The notes: generated by a model from the letters alone, not told the origin. A stretch of DNA of 64,000 nucleotides from an uncultured Gemmataceae bacterium (GCA_937923405.1 CALDUY010000017.1:1-64000); one strand, 5' to 3'. Positions 24,286 to 33,790 are shown, counted from the first letter of the stretch. Numbers and translations are program-made.

Positions 24286-27200
24286 TCATGGCATCTGACG
24301 AATCGGTCGCCCGGTGGGGTTCGAGGCGGTCGCCTGGAGATCCCAAACCTTCACCGTGCCATCGCTGCTCGCCGTGGCCAGGTAGCGTCCCTCGCGATGC
24401 AAACTTATGCCGAGAATCGCTCGGGCATGGCCCGCCATCAGGCCGCGTTCACTACCAGTTTGCCAGTCCCATAGTTGTATGCTCGCCGGACCGGTTCCGT
24501 TGGGTCCGTCCAGGGCGACGAGCAGCTTTTTCCCTTCCTGGGTGAACAAGGTGAGCCGGGCATCCCGCGGGCCACGCAGCCGACGTAGCAATTTGCCACT
24601 GGCGAAGTCGTAAATCCGCACGCTATCCTCGCCCAGCGACGCCGCGGCCAACTCCTTGCCGTCAGGCGAGAATGCCAACCCGCGAACGCCTAGATCGAGC
24701 CATTCCGCCTCCATGCGTTCCTTGCCGGTGTCGACTTCAAAGATCCGGACCGCACCAGTGGGGTCGTCCTTGGTGACGTAGCCGCTGCCCGTGGCCAGGT
24801 ACTTGCCGTCCGGCGAAAAGACCAGCGCCTGAACCGGGGCTGGATGCTGGGCCAGCTCAGCTATTTGTCTCTTCGTCGCCAGGTCCCAGAGCTTGACCGT
24901 TTCATCGTCCGACGCGCTGGCCAACAGCGTGCCATCGGGGCGGAAGGCAACGGCCAGCACCGTCTGTTCGTGGGCAGTCTCGAAGGTATGCAGCAGCTGT
25001 CCGGTGGCGGTCTCCCACAGCTTGATCGAGCGGTCGGCGCTGCCCGTGGCCAGCATTTTGCCATCGGGCGACCAGGCGGCACAGGTGAGCGGGGCGGCAT
25101 GGGCATCCTTGACCTGCCAACCGGACCCATCCCCCAATCGCCACAGGCAGACCTCACCCACAGTGGCCGCCGAGCCTCCAGCAGTGATGAGCGTCTGGCC
25201 GTCACCGCTGAACGCCACGCTTTCGCAGCCGTGACGATGGCCGTGCAGGTGAAGCAACGCTTCGCCACTGGCCACGTCCCAAACGATGGTGTCGCCTGGA
25301 CTCTGCGGCTGACCACCACACGAGGCGAGTCGTCGGCCATCCGGCGAGAAGGCACAACTCCGTCCGCCGCGCGGGTGGCCCTTGAGCTGGAACTTTGGGC
25401 GAAAGCGTGGCTGGCCGTCGGGGTTCTCGATCGCCCACAGCCAAATCTCGCCGGATTCGGTGCCGCGAACGGCACCAACCGCCGCCAACGTGCCGCCATC
25501 GCGGGACCAGGTCACGGCCTGCACGCCGCTCTTGCAGGCTGGCACGGCAGCTACGACAGCCTCAGTGTCTATATTCCAGATCCGCAATGTGGCATCATTG
25601 AATCCCCCCGTAGCCAGGTGCCGACCATCCGGCGAAAAGCACACGCTGCGCACGCCGTTGGCCTGAGCCTTCAGGTCATGCAGTAGCTGACCCGTGGCCG
25701 CGTCGAATAGCTTGGCCACACCCTCGTTCAGTCCGACCGCTAACCGATCACCCCGAGGCGACCAGGCGACGCTGTAGGCCGTCGATTCAATCCCAACCAG
25801 ATCGTGTAACTCCTTCTTTGTGGTCAATTCCCAGACTAGCACTTGACCGGGATCCTCCGGATTCTCCATCGAACCCGAGGCGGCAGCGAGCGACTTGCCG
25901 TCCGGCGAGAACGCCAGGCTCCAGATCCGGTCGCGCGGTCCGCGGAGCGAGTCGAGCAAGCGGCGCGACGCCAACTCGTACAGGCGCACGGTGCGATCCA
26001 GCCCAGCACAGGCCAACGTCTTGCCATCGGGAGAAACCGCTGTGGCTGATACCGCCGAGGGGGTCTCCAGCAAAGAGTCGAGCAGCCGACCAAACTGCAC
26101 ATCGCGGATCTGCAATACTTTATTTTTGCCCCCCAGAGCGAGCCAGCGGCCATCCGGCGAGTACTGCGCGAACCAGGTTCCTTGCTCACCCAGAGGGTAG
26201 GTTCGCAAGGGCGGACGCGGAATCGTCACTCCCGGCCAGTAGCGTACCTTGCCATCGAGACTGCCGACGTAGATCCGCTGGGCGTCGGGACTGAAGCACA
26301 GACAGGTCGGCGGTTCCGGCGTGTTGGCGGCGATCTGCATGCGGACCGCGAGATTGGTGCCGGCCAACAGGTGCAAGCGCGGCTGTTGATCGATCACGGC
26401 GAGATGCAGTCCGCCCGGCGAAAAAGCCAGGCCGCGCGGCAGGCCGCCCGTTGGAATCATGGCCAGCTCGCGCTCTTCCGTCGCGCTCCATAGGCGGATG
26501 GTTTGATCGTCACTGCACGAGGCGAGTCGCTGGCCGTCCGGCGAGTAAGCCAGCTCGCGAATGGCGTCGTCGTGGCCGCGGAGTGTTAGCACGACCTCAT
26601 GCCGAGTCAGTTCCCAAACGCGGATGGTCTTGTCGGCTCCAGCGCTGGCCAGGCGCTGGCCATCCGGTGAGAACGCCGCCGCTCGCACTCCGCCGCGATG
26701 CCGTTCTAACGTGGCCAGTGGCTGCCCCGTCGCCGCGTCCCACAGGCGAACCGTCTTGTCGTACCCCGTCGAGGCCAGTGTCCGTCCATCGGGCGACCAA
26801 GTGACGGAGAATACCCATCCTTGATGTCCGGAGAGTGTGCGTCGACGTTGCCCCGACGCTACGTCCCAGAGGATGACCTGGCCATCGAAGCTGGCGCTGG
26901 CCAACGTCTTGCTATCGGGCGAAAACGCTACCTTGGCGACCACGTCTTGATGTTCCTGGAGCAAGCGTTGCAAGCCGCCGTCACTGGCACTGAGTAGCTG
27001 GATCGTCCGCTCCTCGCCGGAGACCGCCAGCCATTGGCCATCCGGTGAGACGGCCACGGATAATAGCGGATATTGTTGCTCCATACGGTAGCGTTTAGCC
27101 GACAGCGTCGCTCGCTCCTGCCAGCTGAAGCTGTCCCACAGCTTGATGGTGCGATCCCAACTGCCGGTCACCAGCGTCGCTCCATCTGGTGAACGAGCCA

Positions 27201-29364
27201 ACCCCTGGACACGCTCGCCGTGTTGCGTGTTCAGCGTCATCAGGACCGCGCCGGTTTCGGTGTTCCACAGACGCACGGTGCGATCCCGGCCCGTCGTGGC
27301 CAGCGTTTTGCCGTCAGCTAGGTAGACCGCGCTAGTCACACCATCGGTATGGCCCAACAAATCCAGCAACGGTTCACCCCGCTCGACCTCCCACAGTTTG
27401 ACCGCGTTATCCAGCCCCGCCGTCACCAACGTTCGACCGTCCGGCGAAAAGGCACAGGTTTCCACCTCGTGGGTGTGCCCACGCAGGACGAATCGTTCTT
27501 TCCCGTCCGGCAGACTCCAGACCCGCGCCGTCGTGTCTTTGCTCGTTGAGAGCAGTGTCTTGCCATCGGCAGAAACAGCGAGGTGCAACACCGCGTCGGT
27601 GTGTCCCCGGAGCGTGGCGGTACTCTTGCTCGTGGCCAGGTTCCACCGCCGGATCGTGCGATCCTCGCTGGCGGAGTACAGTGTTTGCCCATCGGGCGAG
27701 AATACCACGGAGTTCACCGCTTCACTATGTCCGAGAAAATTGCGCAGGATCTTGCCTGTAGTCGGCTCTCGCAGGGAGATAGCACGGTCGAACCCGCCCG
27801 TCGCCAGGTATCTGCCGTCGGCGGAAAAGGCGACGCAGCGGATGGGGCGTGGCGTGATCAGCGTGACGCGCTCCGCGCCGTCGGGCAGTGAGAACAACGT
27901 CAGGGCGCCTTCGCTGTCGCCAGCCCCGCCCTGGGCGACGGCTAGCGTCCGCCCGTCGGGAGAGACCGCGCAGGCCCAGACCTGGCCCGCCGTCGGCCCA
28001 CCGCCTAGCTCGCGGCTGGAGTTGCCGTAACGGTCCGGCTCTTCCAGCGGCTCTCGTTTGATGACTTGAACGAGCGTTTTTATCGGCTTTTGCGGAGAAA
28101 GTTCCGCGGCGGAGGAGGGCAGTTCTGGCTCCACATCCGGCGTGGCTCGCGCGGGCAGCGGTGTTAGTGGCAGCACCAAGAGCAGGCCGACCAGCAACGC
28201 CTTTGCCGCCCAGGTCAGGCTAGGTCGCGGCGAGCCGTGAATGATCTGCGTCAGCCGTCGTTTCAGGTGGTGCATCTTGCCGAACCCCGACGCTGTGGGC
28301 GGTAGCAGGGCCGGCTGCTCCGCCAGATAGTCGACCGTTTCCAACAGCGCGCCGGCATAGGTGGGGCCTTGGCCAGGCAGCGCTGTGACCACCCAAGCAT
28401 CGCAGCATTCCTCCTCGGCGGCGTGCAGCTTTTGCCGAGCCAGCCAGACCAGCGGATACCACCAGTACAATGCCGAGACGACCACCTCGAAGTACCGCAC
28501 CCAATGATCGCGACGCACCAGATGGGCCAACTCGTGAGCCAACAAAGTGGCACGCTCGTGGGCTTCCAGACGCGGCAGCAGCCCCTCGGGGAAGTACAAC
28601 CGAGGACGGCGGCCAACGGTCCAGAGAAGGGGCGGCACCGCGCCGGGGACCAACAGCACCTCGGGAACTCGTCGCAACCCCAGAGTACGCGCTGCCGAGG
28701 CCGCTTCGAGCTGCAGTTCCACGACTGCTGGCTTAGCCCGACACAGCTGTCGCTGAAACTGGACGATCCGCCAGCCCAAAATCAACAGGTAGGCGACTGA
28801 CCCCGCCAGCCAGATCAGGCCGACCAGATCAAGCCAAGACAACGTCCAGCCAGTCCGGCGAAGAGGTAGATCTGCCGTCGTGGGGTCCGTTGGTTTGTGC
28901 GTCTCTGGAGGCGGCGGGGGCACTGGCTCTGCCGCGCGGACTGGGGGCATCGGAGCCATCGGGAGCACCGCCGGCACCATGTCCGGAGCCATCGGCGCGG
29001 CGGGCGACAACGCTGCTGGGGCTGGCACTCCCATGGTGTCCACCATCATATCCTCGACCCGAGCCAGAGCCGATTCCCGTGGCGAGGCCACCGGCGGCGC
29101 GGGCGGCACCACGCGAACCTCTTCCCCTTGCGGCAGCTCGATCGTCCGCTCGGGTGGGGCTGAGGCAGCTGCTCGTTTCGTCGTGGACAAGTAGGGCACC
29201 GGCAGACGGAACAACGGCGGCGTCACTAGCTTGACCAACACCAGCAGCCACAGCAGATGCACCAGCGCAGGATGTCGGCTGAAACGACCCATCAGCAGCG
29301 CTGCTCCCGCCAACACCACAGCCACCAGGGCATTGGACAGACCTAGTTCCACCAAACCGCCCAC
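24286..29364 (-). CDS. BlaR1-type M56 peptidase fused to about 28 WD40 repeats
   Basis: A 1692-aa fusion starting at GTG. Residues 1-405 form a BlaR1/MecR1-like membrane sensor. Helices lie near 4-26, 33-52 and 176-203, with a Pro/Ala-rich loop (about 65-165) between the second and third. The M56 zinc site HELAH is at 277-281, with the Glu-rich EEECCDAW at 317-324 and a fourth helix near 386-405. Residues 459-1692 hold WD40 units (FSPDG...LA...S.D.T...W), of which I count 28, enough for four seven-bladed propellers. Classical BlaR1 has a penicillin-binding domain instead. It lies 49 bp after a BlaI-type repressor, so the expected circuit is signal, M56 cleavage, loss of repressor. The ligand is unknown. 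Confidence 0.9.
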   Translation of the reverse strand: MGGLVELGLSNALVAVVLAGAALLMGRFSRHPALVHLLWLLVLVKLVTPPLFRLPVPYLSTTKRAAASAPPERTIELPQGEEVRVVPPAPPVASPRESALARVEDMMVDTMGVPAPAALSPAAPMAPDMVPAVLPMAPMPPVRAAEPVPPPPPETHKPTDPTTADLPLRRTGWTLSWLDLVGLIWLAGSVAYLLILGWRIVQFQRQLCRAKPAVVELQLEAASAARTLGLRRVPEVLLVPGAVPPLLWTVGRRPRLYFPEGLLPRLEAHERATLLAHELAHLVRRDHWVRYFEVVVSALYWWYPLVWLARQKLHAAEEECCDAWVVTALPGQGPTYAGALLETVDYLAEQPALLPPTASGFGKMHHLKRRLTQIIHGSPRPSLTWAAKALLVGLLLVLPLTPLPARATPDVEPELPSSAAELSPQKPIKTLVQVIKREPLEEPDRYGNSSRELGGGPTAGQVWACAVSPDGRTLAVAQGGAGDSEGALTLFSLPDGAERVTLITPRPIRCVAFSADGRYLATGGFDRAISLREPTTGKILRNFLGHSEAVNSVVFSPDGQTLYSASEDRTIRRWNLATSKSTATLRGHTDAVLHLAVSADGKTLLSTSKDTTARVWSLPDGKERFVLRGHTHEVETCAFSPDGRTLVTAGLDNAVKLWEVERGEPLLDLLGHTDGVTSAVYLADGKTLATTGRDRTVRLWNTETGAVLMTLNTQHGERVQGLARSPDGATLVTGSWDRTIKLWDSFSWQERATLSAKRYRMEQQYPLLSVAVSPDGQWLAVSGEERTIQLLSASDGGLQRLLQEHQDVVAKVAFSPDSKTLASASFDGQVILWDVASGQRRRTLSGHQGWVFSVTWSPDGRTLASTGYDKTVRLWDAATGQPLATLERHRGGVRAAAFSPDGQRLASAGADKTIRVWELTRHEVVLTLRGHDDAIRELAYSPDGQRLASCSDDQTIRLWSATEERELAMIPTGGLPRGLAFSPGGLHLAVIDQQPRLHLLAGTNLAVRMQIAANTPEPPTCLCFSPDAQRIYVGSLDGKVRYWPGVTIPRPPLRTYPLGEQGTWFAQYSPDGRWLALGGKNKVLQIRDVQFGRLLDSLLETPSAVSATAVSPDGKTLACAGLDRTVRLYELASRRLLDSLRGPRDRIWSLAFSPDGKSLAAASGSMENPEDPGQVLVWELTTKKELHDLVGIESTAYSVAWSPRGDRLAVGLNEGVAKLFDAATGQLLHDLKAQANGVRSVCFSPDGRHLATGGFNDATLRIWNIDTEAVVAAVPACKSGVQAVTWSRDGGTLAAVGAVRGTESGEIWLWAIENPDGQPRFRPKFQLKGHPRGGRSCAFSPDGRRLASCGGQPQSPGDTIVWDVASGEALLHLHGHRHGCESVAFSGDGQTLITAGGSAATVGEVCLWRLGDGSGWQVKDAHAAPLTCAAWSPDGKMLATGSADRSIKLWETATGQLLHTFETAHEQTVLAVAFRPDGTLLASASDDETVKLWDLATKRQIAELAQHPAPVQALVFSPDGKYLATGSGYVTKDDPTGAVRIFEVDTGKERMEAEWLDLGVRGLAFSPDGKELAAASLGEDSVRIYDFASGKLLRRLRGPRDARLTLFTQEGKKLLVALDGPNGTGPASIQLWDWQTGSERGLMAGHARAILGISLHREGRYLATASSDGTVKVWDLQATASNPTGRPIRQMP

Positions 29365-29413
29365 GCTCGATTCGCTCCCTTACGAGTGGACCACGAGAAG
29401 TGTACTCCTCGGT

Positions 29414-29833
29414 TCAGGAACCCGATTGGATTCGCGGTGTTTCTCCTTTAGGACTCAATCGCTCTAAAAAGGAGCTTAATTCTCGACGTTCCTCGGCACT
29501 AAACTGATCCAGTTGTAGCAAATGCAGCAGAAGCGGCGTCATCGACCCGCCGCAGAGCTTCTCCGCCGTCTGACGCAGATGCCAGCCGATCAGTGTGTCG
29601 CGCTGGATAGTGCTGTGAAAGACATGCGGCCAGGGTGTGCGATCCCGAATCACGCAGCCCTTGGCTTGCAGCCGTTCTAGCAGCTTTTGCACCGTGCCGT
29701 ACTGCGAGGCTTTGCCCTCGGGATAGAGCAGCTCGACCAACTGTCGGATCGTCGACGCACCGTTCTCCCACAGGGCTTGGAGAACGGCCAACTCCGCATC
29801 GGTCACGTCCACACGAGGCAGGTTGGCGGCCAT
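29414..29833 (-). CDS. BlaI/MecI/CopY family transcriptional repressor
   Basis: A 139-aa winged-helix protein. The family core is seen as VTDAELAVLQALWENGASTIRQLVELL, then QYGTVQKLLERLQAKGCVIRDRT (recognition helix and wing). The C-terminal dimerisation part is LLLHLLQLDQFSAEERRELSSFLERL. Length is normal. In staphylococcal systems this repressor is cleaved after its partner sensor protease is activated. Here the partner is the M56-WD40 fusion 49 bp downstream. A dyad at 29895-29907 upstream of the gene is a candidate operator and would make it autoregulated. Confidence 0.93.
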   Translation of the reverse strand: MAANLPRVDVTDAELAVLQALWENGASTIRQLVELLYPEGKASQYGTVQKLLERLQAKGCVIRDRTPWPHVFHSTIQRDTLIGWHLRQTAEKLCGGSMTPLLLHLLQLDQFSAEERRELSSFLERLSPKGETPRIQSGS

Positions 29834-29894
29834 CGGTGCTCGTTCATCAACAGTGAATCATCAGGAACTGTAGTCACCCCGCAGTTGGAATTTA

Positions 29895-29907
29895 AGACAC
29901 CGTGTCT
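29895..29907. promoter_or_regulatory. Candidate BlaI-type operator
   Basis: AGACAC-C-GTGTCT is a perfect 6-1-6 inverted repeat about 60 bp upstream of the blaI-like start. An extra half-site GTGTC lies at 29911-29915. BlaI/MecI proteins bind short dyads of this kind (with ACA/TGT cores) in front of their own operon. The site lies between the divergent repressor and response-regulator genes, so it could serve either. Confidence 0.45.
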
Positions 29908-30034
29908 GAAGTGTCAAGGGAAAAGCGATCGCGATACAATCGTGACATCGCTGCCGTTGAGAAACCGCGCGGGCATAAGCGAACACGCTAACACTGGCGG
30001 TTACACACCAGGCCCCCAAGTCAGAGGAGCTGCG

Positions 30035-30481
30035 ATGGACAGTTCACGCGCGCCACGGATCTTGATTGTCGATGATACGCCGGAGAATGCCGAGTTGCTG
30101 GAAGCGTATCTTGCCGACGAAGCTTATGAGCTACGCATCGCCGGCAATGGCGAAAAGGCCCTTAAGCAGGTCGCCGAGTGGTCCCCGGATTTGATCTTGC
30201 TCGACATCATGATGCCCAAGCTGAGCGGCTTCGAGGTGTGTAAAATCCTCAAAAGTGACCCGAAAACTCGCTCTATTGCCATCCTCATGGTCACCGCGCT
30301 GGACAAACCCAGCGACATCGAAAAGGCCGTCGAGGCCGGAGCCGACGACTTTCTCGCCAAACCGATTGCTAAGGCGGCTCTGTTGCATCGGATTCGCTCG
30401 CTGCTGCGTGTCCGTCAGCATCAGGGCGACCTCGATCGCACGTTGGCCTACATCGAAGAAATGCAAAAGCAACCCGAGTGA
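30035..30481 (+). CDS. Single-domain response regulator
   Basis: A 148-aa CheY-like receiver with no output domain. The acidic pair is Asp13-Asp14 (ILIVDDTPEN), the phosphoacceptor is Asp57 in LLDIMMP, the switch Thr is in MVTALD, and the conserved Lys109 is in FLAKPI. A short helical tail of about 30 residues follows (RVRQHQGDLDRTLAYIEEMQ). The start at 30035 is chosen over the longer frame because AGAGGAGC precedes it and the receiver begins at once. No histidine kinase is adjacent. It is followed after 12 bp by the rRNA methyltransferase gene, so the two may be cotranscribed. Confidence 0.93.
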   Translation: MDSSRAPRILIVDDTPENAELLEAYLADEAYELRIAGNGEKALKQVAEWSPDLILLDIMMPKLSGFEVCKILKSDPKTRSIAILMVTALDKPSDIEKAVEAGADDFLAKPIAKAALLHRIRSLLRVRQHQGDLDRTLAYIEEMQKQPE

Positions 30482-30493
30482 CCAGGGGACATC

Positions 30494-31672
30494 ATGCGCG
30501 TCGTACTGCATCCCAAACGCGCCAGGCCGTTTCATGGCCGGCATCCCTGGGTCTTCGCTGGGGCCGTCGCCGACGTCGAGGGCGATCCTGCCGATGGCGA
30601 CGAAGTGGATCTCGTTTCGCACACCGGCCAGTTCATTGCTCGGGGACTGTACAATAGCCAGTCCAAGATCCGCGTGCGTCTCTACAGCTGGACCGAGGGA
30701 CAACCGTTGGATCGCGACTTCTTCCGCGACCGGCTCCAGGCGGCGATTCGTCTGCGCGAGCTGCTAAACCTGATGCATCCCCAAGGCGGGTGTCGCCTGG
30801 TCTTCAGCGAGGGCGACGGCCTGTCTGGCCTGACCGTCGATCGCTATGCCGATTGGCTGGTTTTGCAATTTACCGCGCTGGGACTGGGGCAGCGTCGGGA
30901 GATGCTCGCCGAGTTGCTCGACGAACTGCTTCGACCTCGTGGCGTCTATCTGCGAACGGAGCGCGGCATCGGTCAGCTGGAAGGGATTTCATTGCAAGAT
31001 GGTCGGTTGCGCGGCGAATCACCTCAGGGGCCGATCGTTCTCGTCGAGAACGGACTGCGTTTCCAGGTCAATCTTGCCGAGGGGCAGAAGACGGGCTACT
31101 ACCTCGATCAGCGCGACAATCGTCAGGAAGTGGCTAGGCTGGCCGCTGGTCGGCGCGTGCTAGATGCGTTCTGTTACTCCGGAGGGTTCGCCCTGCACGC
31201 GGCCCGCGCCGGAGCTGCCGAGGTCATCGGCGTGGATGGATCCGAGGCTGCTCTGACCTTGGCTCGGGAGAATGCTCGGCTCAACGAGCTGTCGCAGGTG
31301 CAGTTCCACAAAGCCGACGTGTTCGATGATCTGGATCAACGCGTGCAGCGAGGCGAGACGTTCGGGCTGATCGTACTCGATCCGCCCAAGTTTGCTCGGA
31401 GAAAGAGCGCCCTGGACGAGGCCCTCCGCGGCTATCGGCGCTTGCAATCGCTGGCCCTGCGCTTGCTGGAGCCGGACGGCATCTTGGCAAGCTGTTGTTG
31501 CTCTGGACTGATTACCTTGGATATGCTGGAGCAACTCTTGGCCCAGGTGGCCAGCGAAGGACGGCGAGAGGTGCAGTTGCTCCAGCGACGCGGCCCGTCA
31601 GCGGATCATCCCGTGTCGGTCGCCTGTCTAGAGTCGCACTACTTGAAATGTCTGATCGCCCGAGTTCGTTAG
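30494..31672 (+). CDS. rlmI: Class I rRNA methyltransferase (RlmI-like)
   Basis: A 392-aa SAM-dependent RNA methyltransferase. The N-terminal PUA domain is visible as VVLHPKRARPFHGRHPWVF and GQFIARGLYNSQSKI. An EEHEE-type middle segment follows. The Rossmann domain has VLDAFCYSGGFALHAARAGA (SAM loop), GVDGSEAALTLARENA, and the catalytic blocks VLDPPKFAR and ASCCCSG. In E. coli RlmI makes m5C1962 in 23S rRNA; the same reaction is inferred from the architecture, though related methyltransferases share it. It lies 12 bp after the response regulator. Confidence 0.88.
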   Translation: MRVVLHPKRARPFHGRHPWVFAGAVADVEGDPADGDEVDLVSHTGQFIARGLYNSQSKIRVRLYSWTEGQPLDRDFFRDRLQAAIRLRELLNLMHPQGGCRLVFSEGDGLSGLTVDRYADWLVLQFTALGLGQRREMLAELLDELLRPRGVYLRTERGIGQLEGISLQDGRLRGESPQGPIVLVENGLRFQVNLAEGQKTGYYLDQRDNRQEVARLAAGRRVLDAFCYSGGFALHAARAGAAEVIGVDGSEAALTLARENARLNELSQVQFHKADVFDDLDQRVQRGETFGLIVLDPPKFARRKSALDEALRGYRRLQSLALRLLEPDGILASCCCSGLITLDMLEQLLAQVASEGRREVQLLQRRGPSADHPVSVACLESHYLKCLIARVR

Positions 31673-31732
31673 CTGAAACTTTCTCACTCCAGCTGGAGTA
31701 CCATTTCTGAGTCTCTCGAAAGGATGGCGCTC

Positions 31733-32725
31733 ATGCACACGCCCCGAATCGCGGCCGTTCTGGTTCTGGCATTAGCCAGCCTGATGCCGCTGCGCGCGGC
31801 CGATCTCGATCCCTATCTTCCCGAAGATACCGAAAACTACCTCTCGATCAACGTGCGACAAATCGTCGATTCTCCTCTGTTTCAGAAGCAATTGCTCGTT
31901 CCGTTGAAGGAGATGCTCGTCGAGGCCGGCGGCGAAACGGTGCAGTCGATCCTCAAGGAGGTTGGTGTCGATCCTTTCAAAGACATCGATCGTATCACCA
32001 TTGTCAGCCCACGATCGCTGGAGACAGATCGGGGCTTGATTATTGTTCAGGGGACGTTCGATCAGGCCAAGTTCGAAGCCAAGGGCAAGGAGGCGGCACG
32101 CACCAACAGCGACGCGCTGAAACTCCATGCCGTCAAAATCGCGGCGAACACCAAAGCGACCATCTGGGAAGTGGCGATTCCCCAGCAGCCCGACACGCCG
32201 TTGTTCGTCGCTTTGCCTAGCAACAAAACTCTGCTGGTTTCTCCGGGCAAGGACTACATCGTCGATGCCATGCGGCAGCAGGCTGGACGGGCTAAGCCCA
32301 ACCTGAAGAACAAAGAGGTGGCGGCTGTTCTGGAGAAAATCAATCCTCGACAGAGCATTTCGGTGGCTCTGTTTGGCAAATCGTTGGCCCAGGCCGATAA
32401 TGAGCTGTTGCCACAGTTTCTCACCGAAGCGTTCGGCTCGGTCGAGGCGCTAGGCGGCGGAGTGACGGTGCAGGAGGATGTCAAACTCGAACTGTTGCTG
32501 GCCAATTCAGACAGTGACTCGGCAGCGCGGATGCAAAAGACGCTGGACAAGCTCTTGAAGTCGGCGCTGGTCGGCCTGTCGCTGTTGGGCGACGAACGCA
32601 GGGAACTGACCCTGGTGCTCGACGTGGTCAAGTCCATCAAAATCACCAACCGAGGGCGAGTGGTGTCGATCTCCGGGAGATTGACTCAGGACGTGTTAGA
32701 AGACTTCTTTCGACAGGAGCAGTGA
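31733..32725 (+). CDS. Secreted protein, paralogue of the next gene
   Basis: A 330-aa exported protein with a signal peptide (MHTPRIAAVLVLALASLMPLRA). The ATG at 31733 is preferred over the one at 31724 because GAAAGG ends at 31723, leaving 9 nt spacing. The mature protein alternates helices and strands, with the block VGVDPFKDIDRITIVSPR and then GTFDQAKFEAKGKEAA. The same blocks recur in the next gene (LDVTKDVDSILASVSG, GRFDPAKVQSVIEK), so the two are tandem paralogues. Family name not recognised; similar secreted proteins are common in planctomycetes. No catalytic motif is visible. Confidence 0.8.
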   Translation: MHTPRIAAVLVLALASLMPLRAADLDPYLPEDTENYLSINVRQIVDSPLFQKQLLVPLKEMLVEAGGETVQSILKEVGVDPFKDIDRITIVSPRSLETDRGLIIVQGTFDQAKFEAKGKEAARTNSDALKLHAVKIAANTKATIWEVAIPQQPDTPLFVALPSNKTLLVSPGKDYIVDAMRQQAGRAKPNLKNKEVAAVLEKINPRQSISVALFGKSLAQADNELLPQFLTEAFGSVEALGGGVTVQEDVKLELLLANSDSDSAARMQKTLDKLLKSALVGLSLLGDERRELTLVLDVVKSIKITNRGRVVSISGRLTQDVLEDFFRQEQ

Positions 32726-32811
32726 ACCACGGGGGTTCACGAACTGATGGCAGGCGAGACGACGATCGGAAGTCGGATCGCTTAATTACTACTAGACAGA
32801 TAGGAAAACTC

Positions 32812-33768
32812 ATGCTTCAAACGCGAAGATTCTCCGCCGGACTTTTGGGCCTGGCTCTGTGGACGATGGCGGCGCTGGCCGACACCACCCCAGCGGCGAA
32901 GCCGGCCACGAACGACGATGCCAAGTGGCTGCTCAGCAATGCCGAGGTGGTCGTCAAGTTCAACATCAAGCAAATGCTTGGCTCTGAGCTGATGAAGGGC
33001 CAAGGCGTGGACATGATCAAGGACTTGATTAACAGCGAGGAGCAGGTCAAGACGCTGCTCAACGCCGCCGGCCTGGACGTGACTAAGGACGTGGACAGCA
33101 TTCTAGCGTCGGTGTCCGGTTCCAATCCCGCCGATGCCAAGATGCGTGTGGTCATCAAGGGGCGGTTCGATCCGGCCAAGGTCCAGAGCGTCATCGAGAA
33201 GAATCACCGCGAGATTAAGATCAGCAAGGAAGGCGCGACCAATCTCTTTGAGATTCCGGTTTCCGATCAGAATCTGTTCGCCGCCTTCGTCGATAAGAAT
33301 ACCTTGGTGCTGACTGAGAGCAAAGACTCGACCGTTGACGCGATCAAAAGCGCCGGCAAGCGCGACGCCACCATGAACAAGCAGATGCAGACGGCCTTGA
33401 GCCGCTTCTCCGGTAAGGAGAGCATGACGATGGTCATGGTCATCACCGACGAGATCAAGCAGGGGTTGGCCGCCATCCCCGGCGCGGGCGAGTCCATCGC
33501 TAAGCTGCAGACGGTGACGGCGTCGATCACCGTGACCAACGAGGTCGATGTGAGCATGCGTGGCAACACCAGCGATGCCAAGGCAGCGGCTCAGTTGAAG
33601 CAGCGGCTAGAATCGCTCAAGGCGTTAGGGCAAGCGGCTGGCGACGAAGTGCCCAAGGTGGTCGTCGACATTATCGAGGCCATCAAGATTGTCTCGGACA
33701 ACGACAGCGTCAAGGTGGATCTAAAAGTGACCAAAGAGCAGATCGAGAAAGCCACTAAGGGCGGCTGA
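32812..33768 (+). CDS. Secreted protein, paralogue of the preceding gene
   Basis: A 318-aa exported protein. The start at 32812 gives MLQTRRFSAGLLGLALWTMAALA, a signal peptide, with AGGAAAA upstream; the longer frame has a hydrophilic, unlikely leader. The mature part is Lys/Asp-rich and soluble, with LDVTKDVDSIL and KGRFDPAKVQSVIEKNH matching its neighbour. The C-terminus (VDIIEAIKIVSDNDSVKVDLKV) parallels VLDVVKSIKITNRGRVVSISGRL of the first copy. Function unknown. A strong terminator follows. Confidence 0.8.
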   Translation: MLQTRRFSAGLLGLALWTMAALADTTPAAKPATNDDAKWLLSNAEVVVKFNIKQMLGSELMKGQGVDMIKDLINSEEQVKTLLNAAGLDVTKDVDSILASVSGSNPADAKMRVVIKGRFDPAKVQSVIEKNHREIKISKEGATNLFEIPVSDQNLFAAFVDKNTLVLTESKDSTVDAIKSAGKRDATMNKQMQTALSRFSGKESMTMVMVITDEIKQGLAAIPGAGESIAKLQTVTASITVTNEVDVSMRGNTSDAKAAAQLKQRLESLKALGQAAGDEVPKVVVDIIEAIKIVSDNDSVKVDLKVTKEQIEKATKGG

Positions 33769-33790
33769 TCTCCGCTGCTTGCATAATTCA

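Noticed and set aside
29687..30034. N-terminal extension of the response regulator to a start at 29687
   Set aside because: It would run over the BlaI gene on the other strand and its promoter region. The receiver begins right at the ATG at 30035, which has a good ribosome site.
32722..32811. Upstream start of the second secreted paralogue, at 32722
   Set aside because: The extra 30 residues are hydrophilic and would bury the signal peptide. AGGAAAA directly precedes the ATG at 32812.
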